Assembly (NCBI GenBank): GCA_032622095.1
Contig: CP136066.1
Coordinates: forward strand, 151,976,224-152,040,223
Direction of reading: 5' to 3'
Length of the DNA stretch: 64,000 nt
Source of the DNA: Siphonodentalium dalli
Taxonomy: Eukaryota; Mollusca; Scaphopoda; Gadilida; Siphonodentaliidae
In this document: positions 1 to 9,259 of the stretch, in pieces
Position numbering within the stretch: the first letter of the stretch is position 1
Layout of the letters: each line of letters opens with the position of its first letter
Made by a program: the position numbers and the translations under genes
The notes under the pieces: model-generated
Told to the model about the DNA's origin: nothing
Database searches by the model: none
What the model saw: only the letters and a program-made list of their open reading frames with translations

Positions 1-139
1 TATGCGAGTCTCCCATAGGGAACTTGCATATATAAGAGAATACATTGGCCTAATGATAATTACCTTGTCAGCCAGTGCATTCTCTTATATATGCGAGGCT
101 CCCTATGGGAGACTCGCATACATAAGAGAATGCACTGGC
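1..139. repeat. Two hairpin units of a short palindromic MITE
   Basis: Positions 71-139 form a near-perfect hairpin: GCCAGTGCATTCTCTTATAT on the left returns inverted as ATAAGAGAATGCACTGGC on the right, around a core of TCCCTATGGGA. Positions 1-50 are a second, diverged unit with the same core and the same AAGAGAATACATTGGC end, cut by the window edge. The open frame across 2-241 is a by-product of the repeat. Transposon class is not determined. Confidence 0.7.
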
Positions 140-237
140 ACAGGATCTTTAATGTTGCACCAGCACAGCTCATGTCATGAAAGGGTTAAATTTTCACATC
201 AAAATATAAATTGTATCCCCACCAACCAGAACCCATG

Positions 238-680
238 TTAAAGGTACTCAATCCGATTTGACGGTCCCCATATCATCAGATTCCAACAACAACATTTTTT
301 TAAATGCCGCTGCAGTAATCAGAATCGATTAATTGCCCAAAAATAATGCTAACCACAGTCAACTGTAGTATAGAATTGCCCAAAACCTGTTATTTATCAA
401 CATTTTGTTCAACAAAATTTGCTGGTTCGTCAAATATCTGACACAAAAAAGCCACTGAATTTTAGAGTTATCGATCTTCATCCGCAATTTGGTCAGATAA
501 GTTCTTCTCGTCGTCTGTTTACTGGTCCACTTAAAATTTAAATAATAGATTTCAAATATCCATATCTGATCACTCCTAGCTTTGATCGGTGGGTTCCTCG
601 ACTCGAATCAAATATTTTTTACCCCCGAAGCAAAGGAAGTAGTAATTTGTGAGTGTTAATTCGGATTGAGTAACAGAAAA
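238..680 (+). mobile_element. TTAA-flanked MITE, family A, copy 1
   Basis: Starts with TTAA (238-241) followed by AGGTACTCAATCCGAT and ends near 670 with TCGGATTGAGTAAC, the inverted form of the start. The interior holds the family hallmarks: an ACAACAACA stretch, AATCGATTAATT, ATCTGATCACTC and the CGAATCAAATATTTTTTACCCC block. About 440 bp with no ORF. The right-hand TTAA is degraded. TTAA duplication is typical of the piggyBac superfamily, so a piggyBac-type non-autonomous element is the likeliest class. Confidence 0.75.
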
Positions 681-709
681 GTTTGGTCAAGTAGTAGTTT
701 CAGGAAATT

Positions 710-1582
710 TTAAAGGCCCATTTAATTTTCGAGTGTAATATTGATATAAATCATCATTTGTATTGCTTAGAAGCTACAGTGAAATCGCGTTTTGTTATTT
801 CATTGTAGCTTTTTGTTATTTTACTGTAGCTTGCCGAATGACATCATGACATCATCACTTGGAAGCAATTTGCTACAAAAATTTGGGTCAACCAGGTGTT
901 GCTTTCCGTTCATTGTTAAATTTGTTGCGCTATTAAAAGTGAAAATAATTTTGCAACTTTAAGCATTAATAAGGCGCATTTAATAAAAAGAACACCTAAA
1001 GTTTTGGTTGAATACTTAAAACTCGTTCGTGTATGGTAAGAATTTAGAATTATAAAATAAACGTGAAAATTCAATATTTCTTTCCAGGCACTCATGAGAT
1101 ATTCAGTATTCAAACAAAAACTGTACATATTCTCTGTTTTAGAGGCCCACTTAATTTCCGAACCACCTGATCACATTATATAAAATTTATGCCATATATT
1201 TGAAAGAGTAAGCTCTAAAACATTGTATTCTCAACTTATCTGGTGTAATAAGCCGAGCATGTTCTTGTTGAGGTACCAATGTGTTTTCTGTGCTTAAGTT
1301 TCATCTGGACTGTACTGCAAAGTCTATTATTTTCAATGGAAGGGGAATAACTCTATATCTTTGTTTGAATTCTGTTGCATTCTGGGAGCGAAACGGGGGA
1401 AACGTTTTTATGATTTCAGATATTTTCTATTACTCCATGGGCACCTTGAGACAGAGGTGTTCCAAATGGTGATGAATTATAGTATTTTAATCATATTGTA
1501 TGTCATAGATTGTTATTAAAATGGTATATTAAGGCACTATAAAAAAAATAATCAGTGACTCAAAAATTAAATGGGCCTTTAA
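710..1582. mobile_element. TTAA-flanked inverted-repeat element, family B
   Basis: TTAA at 710-713 is followed by AGGCCCATTTAATTTTCGAGT. The exact inverted form (ACTCAAAAATTAAATGGGCCT then TTAA) closes the element at 1579-1582. An internal partial copy of the TIR lies near 1140. Length 873 bp, no convincing coding sequence; the two short ORFs inside look random. It shares TTAA flanks with family A but not TIR sequence. Confidence 0.65.
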
Positions 1583-1898
1583 GAAAGAGCTGGAAAATTT
1601 CTATGGCCAAAACAAAAAATTAAAGAGCTGAAAAAAATTATGATCGGCAGGCAGGTAAAACATTTGTTTTTAATTTTTTTCAACAATACATGTACAGTCT
1701 CCTTACCACTAATCCTCCCAATATCAACACCATATAATCTCGAACACTTAGTTAAATTAGCTTGCCTAAAGAGTAATTATTATGAGGAAGGACTCTTATA
1801 ATGTTGGGGTTTTTTTGTTCATTAACAGAAACATTTAACATAATATTCTCAAAAGACATCATTCATTGTGCAACTATTTTATAATACAATAGATAAAG

Positions 1899-2113
1899 TA
1901 CAGTAATGCTCTAATTAATCGACCTCTTAACCAAAGCAGAATTATGGGTAACTTTTCAGGATTTAGTTGGAAATATGGCTTGTTGCCATTCATCGGAAAG
2001 CTCTCACCGAGAGCTTTCCGATGAATGGCAACAAGCCATATTTCCGACTAAATCCTGAAAAGTTACCCATAATTCTGCTTTGGTTAAGAGGTCGATTAAT
2101 TAGAGCATTAAAG
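1899..2113. mobile_element. Near-perfect hairpin MITE (TA-flanked)
   Basis: About 105 nt read forward from CAGTAATGCTCTAATTAATC and then return almost without mismatch, with the turn at GCTCTCACCGAGAGC near 2005. TA precedes the left end. The sequence CTTAACCAAAGCAGAATTATGGG also occurs in the three hairpins at 56304-56786, so this is the same family with a different centre. A TA target suggests a Tc1/mariner-type MITE (inference). Confidence 0.8.
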
Positions 2114-2437
2114 AACATTGCTGGTCGTAACTGGTAAGTGGCCCATCTTTTAAAAAAATTGCAGTTTGGGTACTGGGGAATTTAATTTGCAGATTTCAAT
2201 AAAATGTATAGTCTGAGTTGTTTGAAACATGATTGGTCAGGTTAGAGAAAACACAGGACTTTTTTAGGCCTATGGCCTTGACATGTCGTTTAGTGTTTAT
2301 AATGCATGTACATCAATATTTTGTATTATAACTCCCTAAACTTAATAATCGAAACAGTAGTTATTTCTTATAGTATAATTTGGCTATCTAATAAAAGCTA
2401 CCATTTAATCTATACATGTATGCCTTCTGTCAAACCA
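2114..2437. other. No recognised feature
   Basis: AT-rich sequence between two mobile elements. I see no exon with splice sites, no RNA gene and no clear repeat. Confidence 0.5.
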
Positions 2438-3785
2438 TGTTATTTGTCCCCCCAAACAAAGTTTGGAGGGGGATATAGTAGGGTTGAAACGATTAATCGA
2501 CTAGCTGTAGTCGACGCTGAAATGTCAGAACGTCGACTTGGAATTTTGCCGTCGACTAGTCCGAACATAGTGTATTAGTTACATGTATAACGTTTTCAGG
2601 ATCGATTCAGGCATAAACGGTGTTAACTGCGTGTAAGTTACGGTAAGTATAACGTTTGGTGGCACCTGGAATTGACAGTGTTACTAGTATAGACACACAC
2701 GGTGACCCGACTATTAATTGAAAGAATTAAATTGACCACACAATGTCTCACTCGTCGTTTGAGGTCAAAGACATCACTGCGATATGATGGCAATGATTGA
2801 CGCGGCTTTATCGTTTGTCGGAGACCGTTTTGACACTGTGTATACTTCAATTGATCTCGCACCGTCGGGTTATGATGCGACGCTGTGTGAAGGTCGCTTA
2901 AGGTGACGTTATTGGTATATAAATGATACTGACATTAAGAACTGGCTATCGTATTCTACAACATAGCCTATACTATAGGGCGTATTTAGTCGGAACATTA
3001 ACATTTGTATAGTGACACCGCTCGGCACCGGTTTATTGGTGATCACGTGACTAATCGAAATCTCGAACGCTGATATTAAATTAAAAACCTGTATAAATGA
3101 TCGTGTTTGACTGTGTTTCTAATAATTATCCACATGTCTAATTATATAATTACATCCAGTGTGTTGGATAAATATCAAGATGTTTACTGTATTATTTCCC
3201 AAATAAATTGGTGTCTATGCAGGGAAATGCGCTACGCAATATACCGTCATTGCATCAGTCATCAGTGTACGCCACGTACGATGAATTTTCTGTACCATGT
3301 TATGTTTGAAAGTTTTGATATCAGGTACCGACTAGTCGACGCAACGCAACTTTTGGGCCTCGATTAGTCGACTTTGAAATTCACTAATCGTTTCAACACT
3401 AGGATATAGAAATGTCCGTCCATCAGATTATAACAACCTTGGAGCTCTCTGTTAGACATCTTAGATCGGATTTCAATTATCTTTGGTATGCTCATGAACG
3501 ACCATGGGGAAAGAGATATCCACATTTGTTTCAGAGTTTAGGCCCTGAGGCAGCATGAAGAGAACAATATCCACATGTAAAAGATTTTGTTCATTCATTT
3601 CTTCTGAAGTTATGGCCCTTAGATCTTATAGTGTAAAATATGTCCACACCTGTATCTCCGTCTTAGATTGGATGTCAATGATCAGTGGTATATTCATGAA
3701 CCACATTGAGATGGATAATATCCACATGCTACATGTTTTTTCCAGTTATCACAGGCCATATTAAGACATCTTTCAAATTGCAGGG
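2438..3785 (+). repeat. GGGGGATATAG-type dispersed repeat, split by a hAT insertion
   Basis: Positions 2438-2478 (CCCCCCAAACAAAGTTTGGAGGGGGATATAG, a small hairpin start) and 3402-3785 (continuing ATATAGAAATGTCCGTCCATC) are two halves of one older repeat. The same head-and-CCGTCC signature begins the repeat at 9436. The gap is exactly the hAT element at 2479-3401 with its 8-bp duplication. Confidence 0.6.
2479..3401. mobile_element. hAT-type non-autonomous element with perfect 8-bp TSD
   Basis: GGATATAG occurs at 2471-2478 and again at 3402-3409, an exact 8-bp target duplication as made by hAT transposases. Between them the ends are inverted: TAGGGTTGAAACGATTA on the left, AATCGTTTCAACACTA on the right. 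Both subterminal regions carry repeated GTCGAC/TAGTCGAC motifs that could bind transposase. Length 923 bp; no transposase frame is visible. Confidence 0.85.
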
Positions 3786-4381
3786 TTCGTACAGAGTTTT
3801 GAAAGTCTGGAAAAAGTATGGAAATTTTTAAAAAGTTTTTCAAGGTCTGAAAAAAGTATGGAGTATTGGTGGCTTGGGCTCTGGTATGGAATAAGTGTGA
3901 AATATTTCATGCTAGCCCAATAGGCTCCCATCCTTGGCCAAAACATTTTATTTTCGACAAAGTGAAATTGTACTATGGGTGTACATGAAACTGTTAGTCT
4001 AGTAACTCTAATTGGTGTTACACCAATAGTGAACTTGTGTTGTCAACAAGACCTAGGGAAAGGGTTTATTGAATCTCATTGATACAGTTTGATTTACAAT
4101 CAAAAATCAGATGAAATTTTTTCAGGGGAAATGTGCAAAAAATTCATTACTCATGCATCAGTAACTGAGTAAGAGCATTCAGATAATTATATATCTCTTT
4201 AAAAGTCTACTTAAATGTTTTCTACTTCTACAGTATAATATATGTCCTGAGAGCTATCTAATTTTCTCGTGGAATTTAAAAAAATGTTGATCATATCAAA
4301 TTCGGCCTGGATATGACACGGTTAGTGTATCGTAGTGGAAAAGGTATGGAAAATGATTTTAAAATAGGAGTGGGAACCATG
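3781..4381. mobile_element. CAGGGTTCGTAC-type MITE in the last WARS1 intron
   Basis: The left end reads CAGGGTTCGTACAGAG followed by GTCTGGAAAAAGTATGG; the right end carries the inverted counterpart GGTATGGAAAATGATTTT ... GGGAACCATG. About 600 bp with no ORF. Target duplication is unclear, so the class (hAT-like by TIR style) is an inference. It ends about 93 bp before the WARS1 last exon. Confidence 0.5.
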
Positions 4382-4474
4382 AAATTAAGCCACCTCAGAA
4401 AGTTATTAAATCTCAGAAAAAAGCCACCTTTGCAGTGGAATTGTTTCAGTTTGTACCAATTGTATTATTTGCAG

Positions 4475-4633
4475 GACTATTCAAGCGGGGAGCTTCTAAC
4501 AGGGTATCTAAAGAAGGAGCTCATAGCTATACTTCAGGGAATTGTTGGCAAGCACAGAGAAAGAAGAGCTCAAGTCACGGATGAACTAGTCAAACAATAC
4601 ATGACACCTCGCAAACTCAAGTTTGACTATTAA
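4475..4633 (+). CDS. WARS1: Cytoplasmic tryptophanyl-tRNA synthetase, C-terminal coding exon
   Basis: Terminal exon of the class I aminoacyl-tRNA synthetase that charges tRNA-Trp in the cytosol. A pyrimidine-containing acceptor (TGTATTATTTGCAG) precedes GACTATTC at 4475, and the frame runs 52 codons in phase 0 to TAA at 4631-4633. The residues fit the end of eukaryotic cytosolic Trp[16 protein letters not shown] at the start (the helix after the fold's last conserved block), a basic helix with [13 protein letters not shown], and the terminal [10 protein letters not shown] signature, which ends the enzyme in animals. I could not find the preceding exon in 1-4474, where several transposons have landed, so it lies beyond the window or is divergent. 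The in-frame Met at 4313 is intron and MITE read-through, not a start. Very likely correct. Confidence 0.9.
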   Translation, partial: DYSSGELLTGYLKKELIAILQGIVGKHRERRAQVTDELVKQYMTPRKLKFDY

Positions 4634-4634
4634 T

Positions 4635-4640
4635 AATAAA
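4635..4640 (+). terminator. Poly(A) signal of WARS1
   Basis: AATAAA two bases after the WARS1 stop codon. Either this or a later signal is used; a signal this close would leave a very short 3'UTR. Confidence 0.4.
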
Positions 4641-5382
4641 TTATTTTAATAACTTATCAAATCTGTTCACTCCATCTATCTTTAGCACCATTTGTGGAAA
4701 TTTCTCATAATTTTTTCCCACTTTTTGAAGGACACGTCCATCGGAAATGGGTTAAATTTTTGCCAGTTGTTGGAAATCGTAATTCATATATATTCTATAT
4801 GCCAATTCACTGGGCCCTAGTGTGAATCTTTCTCCAATAATATATTGAACTCAATGATCAAAGTTCTATCATGCACTTGTACCATTCTAGTAAGTTTAGA
4901 TTTTAAAGAAAGAGTAGTTTTCAAGTTATCCACTATAGTTTGGAGGTAAAGATATCATTCCTGAATGAGAAGTCTATTAGCTTGATTGCGTAATGTTAAT
5001 TTATGAAATTGAAGGTTATTCTTACAATTGTCAATTCAAGCAGGAATTTATTTAATAAGAAAATAAAATTTATCATGTTAAATCGAAAAAATGCAAACTC
5101 GTCATTTACCAACATAAACAAACATGATTACCTATTATTACATGTCATAATATATACATTAACATAAAATCTAGATTATAATACATCATTGTGACCATAA
5201 GATGATATGTAGGTTATCATAATGCTGATTCCCATTGAAACATCCAGCCCAAGAGTCTGGGTGTTAACTCTGTTATAGGAGAGTAATGAAACAGATCAAT
5301 GAAGTATACCAGCATCTAGAACAACTCATATCATAAACTAGTTTAAGTTGAACAAAACTGGGACAACATATTGACTTGCGTA
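4641..5382. other. Intergenic, no recognised feature
   Basis: AT-rich 3' flank of WARS1. It may contain more 3'UTR. No exon, RNA gene or clear repeat seen. Confidence 0.5.
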
Positions 5383-5390
5383 TTTTTATG

Positions 5391-5927
5391 CAAGCCTGCA
5401 AATAGTGTGTCTGTCATTTGCAGAATGAGGTCACCCAGAGGTTGTATTTAGTGATGCTATCACACATGGCGGGTTAGCATTGCCAAATTCACCCTCTGGG
5501 AACCTCATTCTGCTTAGGCCTCATCTTCTGGGAAGTATCTATGGTATCAAATTAACATTGTTTTTGGTTACTTTTTCCCTTCTGGGAAGATTTATATCCC
5601 TATTATATATCTATACTGCTATGAGGGACCTACAATCAGATTGAATTTCCCCAGTTGGAGTTGGTGATGTTCACACATTTTTCACCTCAATTATGCATTT
5701 TATCTTTTGTAAACTTAATAGGGGATATAGAAACTTCCCAGGAGGGAAAAAGTAACTAAAAACAATGTTTATTTGAGACTAAAGCTACTTCCCAGAAGAT
5801 GAGGCCTAAGCAGAATGAGATCCCCAGAGTGAATTTGGTGATGCTAGCCCACTGTGCGGAATAGCATCACTAAATTCACCCTCTGAGGACCTCATTCCTC
5901 AAATGACAGACACTATTTGCAGGCTTG
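5391..5927. mobile_element. hAT-type foldback MITE with perfect 8-bp TSD
   Basis: TTTTTATG at 5383-5390 and 5928-5935 is an exact 8-bp target duplication. The element begins CAAGCCTGCAAATAGTG and ends in its inverse (CACTATTTGCAGGCTTG). The arms stay complementary for about 200 bp: both contain the block around TTCTGGGAAG and CTCATTCTGCTTAGGCC. Length 537 bp, no ORF. A fragment related to the arm (TTCACTCTCTGGGAACCCCATT) lies at 61495-61560. Confidence 0.85.
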
Positions 5928-5965
5928 TTTTTATGCAATTAAAGGGAGAGAAATGTAAAAGCAGA

Positions 5966-6790
5966 AAATATGAGATTTTATTTTGATTCAGAATGAATGC
6001 TTATAAATGAAACAATTAATATAAAATGTATTACAGAAAATATACTATTCATGTGCATGAGCCATGCTAAACAAATAAAATATAAAGATCATATAACATC
6101 AAAGATCATGCCATGAATATCTACTCTGGCTACGCCCGTAGAAGTCCTTACTCAGAATCTTCTACATAAAACATATAATGTATTAATATATTTCTTGGTC
6201 AGTAGCTGTTCCGTTATAACAATGTATTTCACAGTAGGTGATGGTTCTGGTGCGAGATTACATGATTTAGGTGACTTGTGAGCCAAAATTTACTTTGCAA
6301 CACTTAACTAGTACAATCATAAGATTTTCTCCCACTAGTCAATTATTGAGAAAATGGATCAAATAAGTCACCTAAATCATGTAATCTTAAGCTGGGATCT
6401 TAACTTACTGTATACTAGTAATAGATTATCAAGAAACGGGTATTAACTAAGAAATATATTAGCCTTGTTATTTTACGGTGTTCTTAAACTTTACAAACTG
6501 TCAAGAGTATTAGGGATTCATGGCATGATCTAGTAACATCACAAGTAGATATTTCGAGCGAAAATGCCCCAATTTGTTAGAGAATAGAATGATTTGGCAG
6601 AATTTTATATTGGTATACAGTTTTTTGGGGTGCGAAATAACCCATTGCAATAAAAACATTTTGAATTAAGATGAATAAAGTAAATATGAGATTTTATTTT
6701 GATTCAGAAGGAATGCTAATAAATGTAACAATTAGTATAAAGTGTAATGCAGAATAAATATTATTCATGCGCATGAGCCATGCTACTAGA
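5966..6790. repeat. Direct repeats flanking a palindrome
   Basis: About 110 bp beginning AATATGAGATTTTATTTTG at 5968 recurs in the same orientation at 6686, including CATGAGCCATGCTA at the end of each. The copies are 718 bp apart with a palindrome (6104-6540) between them. This may be a segmental duplication, or repeats belonging to a composite element. Confidence 0.6.
6104..6540. mobile_element. Imperfect palindrome, about 437 bp
   Basis: Outer ends GATCATGCCATGAAT and ATTCATGGCATGATC are inverted. An inner pair, GATTACATGATTTAGGTGAC at 6256 and its inverse ending at 6386, is almost exact. The segments between them match poorly. No ORF. Probably a MITE of undetermined class. Confidence 0.6.
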
Positions 6791-7819
6791 AAAGATATCA
6801 AAATCATGTAGCATCAAACCGTACCTTAATCATATTTAAATTTCTACACTACATTTCTTTAGCAAACAAACGAGAAAAATAAAGGTTCACGTGTAAACAA
6901 TATGACATCTCTGAAGTCAGCAGCTTATTGGTAGGTCAATTTATTTAATTTGATTTCTATGGTCGTTTGTTGATCTTATTATCTGAACATTTTCTAAGGG
7001 AACAACTCATCAATGAATATTTAGTATAGAATGGGTTAAACAAATCATTGCAAGGGAAACATTTTGACTTGGGTGTTTTTGACTTTGAAGTGGCTCCTTT
7101 TGTATTGTATGGATGATAGCATTCAACAATTGATTAAGAACACAATGATCAAGATATTTGTTGTGAGTTGGCTATTATGAGTGTGGCTAGCTTCATTTAA
7201 CAAAAAAAATGTTTGATGTAACATTGAAGCCCCTTCCGTGTGGTAAATAACATTGAGAAATATCTGTGATTCACACGTTTCAAGGAGAACTTTTTTGGTA
7301 TTTTGTACACTCACTGTATCAATCACTTGGGGGAAGGGCTGGGAACCTACAACATCATTTGTATGACAATTGTGGCAAGAACGCTTACATCGAAGTCAGT
7401 ACTCATCGTTTTCTTCACCTTCAACCAAACAAGATAGCGAATGAGCTTTACATCAATTTAGCTAGCTCATATAAATATGATTGTTGAGCAGATATGTGTT
7501 CAAGTGATTTTGGTCACCATTTTTCGAGCTTGTGAAAATTGAATGCCAAAATCTCTTTAAAAACAAATCTGTTTTCTGCAGTGTCCGAGATGAGTTTTTG
7601 GAATAGCTTATTAGTCTGATTCTAATATTGTATTGTTTAAAAGCGTGCTAGAGCAATTAATTGGTTAATCGCCACATAAAACTGTCATTATTATTATCAA
7701 TTGCTAATTATCTCTGGAAATTATAGAAAATCGAAATTCCAGATGTGACATCCTGTTGCCATTTTCAAGTAAATTATGATGTAATTTCCAGGTCCTGGGA
7801 ACTGAGGCCTGGTTTCAAT
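6791..7819. other. Intergenic; one short dispersed-repeat match
   Basis: Around 6980-7045, ATCTGAACATTTTCTAAGGGAAC and TTAGTATAGAATGGGTTAAA recur at 12320-12380, and a shorter form at 50735. No supported gene; the short ORFs on both strands here lack splice context and protein-like composition. Confidence 0.45.
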
Positions 7820-7972
7820 TTAGTGTTGATATCTTTGGTTTTTAAACACATCTACTTCCTGAAGCTCATCTCCAGAGTCATCATCCACCTTTTTTCTTTG
7901 CTTATTTTCTCTCGATCCAGTCTTGGTTTTGTCACTAACACTGTTGCATTCAACATTGATCGCACGCCTACC
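7820..7972 (-). CDS. Possible alternative last coding exon of LRRC73
   Basis: On the minus strand a good acceptor (TATATTCCAGTTTCCAG) precedes a phase-0 open frame of 50 codons that ends in TAA at 7820-7822. The peptide is charged and protein-like: GRRAINVECNSV, then a Lys/Arg-rich stretch (RENKQRKK) and an acidic DDDSGDELQEVDV. It lies 844 bp beyond the LRRC73 stop. Cryptic donors inside the LRRC73 last exon (before GTGAAA or GTGAGA, after ...QQNVE or ...NVEVK) would join it in frame and swap one charged tail for another. It could also be the last exon of another minus-strand gene or a chance ORF. The overlapping plus-strand frame (7745-8137) is less protein-like. Confidence 0.4.
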   Translation of the reverse strand, partial: GRRAINVECNSVSDKTKTGSRENKQRKKVDDDSGDELQEVDVFKNQRYQH

Positions 7973-8813
7973 CTGGAAACTGGAATATACAGGGAAATGA
8001 ATATATGCAGTACACGCAACCGTAGATGGAGACATCAAAAGACTGCACGAATGTGGATTTGGATTGAAGGTTCTGGAAAAATGATGGGTCTTAGCGATAC
8101 GGGAGAACGTGGAGAATATATATTCCGGGATGCATGAAAGTTAAGAAAAAATGATTATGAAGAATGGTTCGATTGCTGGTGATAAACATCAAGCAAAATG
8201 TACGGTGTGTGAAAGAACTTGCAATATATGTATGTAATAAATGAGGATATACTGTAAAAAGCCATGCAAATTGTAAAAAACACAAAATTAAATAGGAATT
8301 CTTTGCCATTATAGTTTCCATATAGAACTTGATGCTGATATAAGCTGAATATTGCTGTTTTAAGTTCAAGTTCATCATTCCTGTTGAACAAAATTGAGTG
8401 TTCATTTGTTTGTATGGGGAGTAACATGATTACAAGACACTTATGCTTCTATACCAGTGTTAAAAATATTAGTAATAGTATTATCAAAAATGGTCTGGAA
8501 ATTTTGTCCTTTAAAGGGACCCAAGGCACTGCAGTCATAAATTCATTTTCATTATAATTACCATGTTGATTGCATTGTTCATAGAGCACACAAGTGTATT
8601 TTACACTAATCCATGGCTCAAATTCATTCATTTGTTGCATATATTCTGTTGAGTATAAAAAGAGATGGTCCCATAAATGGCCTGATTTAGTGTACAGTAC
8701 CACTTTAAGAAGATTAAATCCCATCAATTTATTGACTTCAAAGTTATAATCTATGGCTGAACATTAAAATAAAATTTCATGACGGGCTGATAAAATGGTT
8801 CCAGTAGGGGGCT
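7973..8813. other. LRRC73 3' flank, no recognised feature
   Basis: AT-rich. Probably contains minus-strand 3'UTR or, if the exon at 7820-7972 is real, an intron. Several short minus-strand ORFs are present but none has splice support. Confidence 0.4.
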
Positions 8814-8819
8814 TTTTAT
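8814..8819 (-). terminator. Poly(A) signal overlapping the LRRC73 stop codon
   Basis: Read on the minus strand, CCAATAAAAAG puts AATAAA directly over the TAA stop. If used, the 3'UTR would be only tens of bases long. Confidence 0.35.
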
Positions 8820-9259
8820 TGGGTAGGTAAGGAGTGGGCAAACATTTTTTTAAATTTTGGCCGTAATAATAATACTGGAATAGGGCTGGAATTAAACTTT
8901 GAAACAAACCCTGGTTCTATTGGTGTAAGTTCTTCATCATCCTCATCGCTATCATCAGAATCTTCGGATTCGGACTCATATTCTGATTCTGATTCCTCTT
9001 TCTTGTGTTTACTTTTGTGGATATTTTTGGCACTAATGTCTCTCACTTTCACCTCAACATTCTGCTGTGACCCACTATTTTTTGTGGTTGCCGAATTGCT
9101 GTTTTTCGAATTTTTATCTGAAGATGTTGCATCAAGCTTGCATTCTATATTTTCAATAATCTGGTTGATGTATTCCAAGGTAGAATCTGTAATTTTATTT
9201 TCTTTAATGTTCAACTTTCTCAAATAAGATGGCCCCTTTTCTAGTACCTGTATTATTAC
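8816..9259 (-). CDS. LRRC73: LRRC73-like exon 4 (stop codon)
   Basis: Acceptor TTTTTTCCAG, then VIIQVLEKGPSYLRKLNIKEN in phase 0 (last LRR), the Ser/Asn linker, the acidic stretch and the TAA stop. Confidence 0.8.
   Translation of the reverse strand, partial: VIIQVLEKGPSYLRKLNIKENKITDSTLEYINQIIENIECKLDATSSDKNSKNSNSATTKNSGSQQNVEVKVRDISAKNIHKSKHKKEESESEYESESEDSDDSDEDDEELTPIEPGFVSKFNSSPIPVLLLRPKFKKMFAHSLPTQ

Noticed and set aside
2-241. 79-codon plus-strand ORF at the window start
   Set aside because: Runs through hairpin repeat units on both sides; its residues repeat with the DNA and show no domain.
7745-8137. 130-codon plus-strand ORF
   Set aside because: Overlaps the more protein-like minus-strand exon with a good acceptor; its own composition is low-quality and no splice or family support exists.
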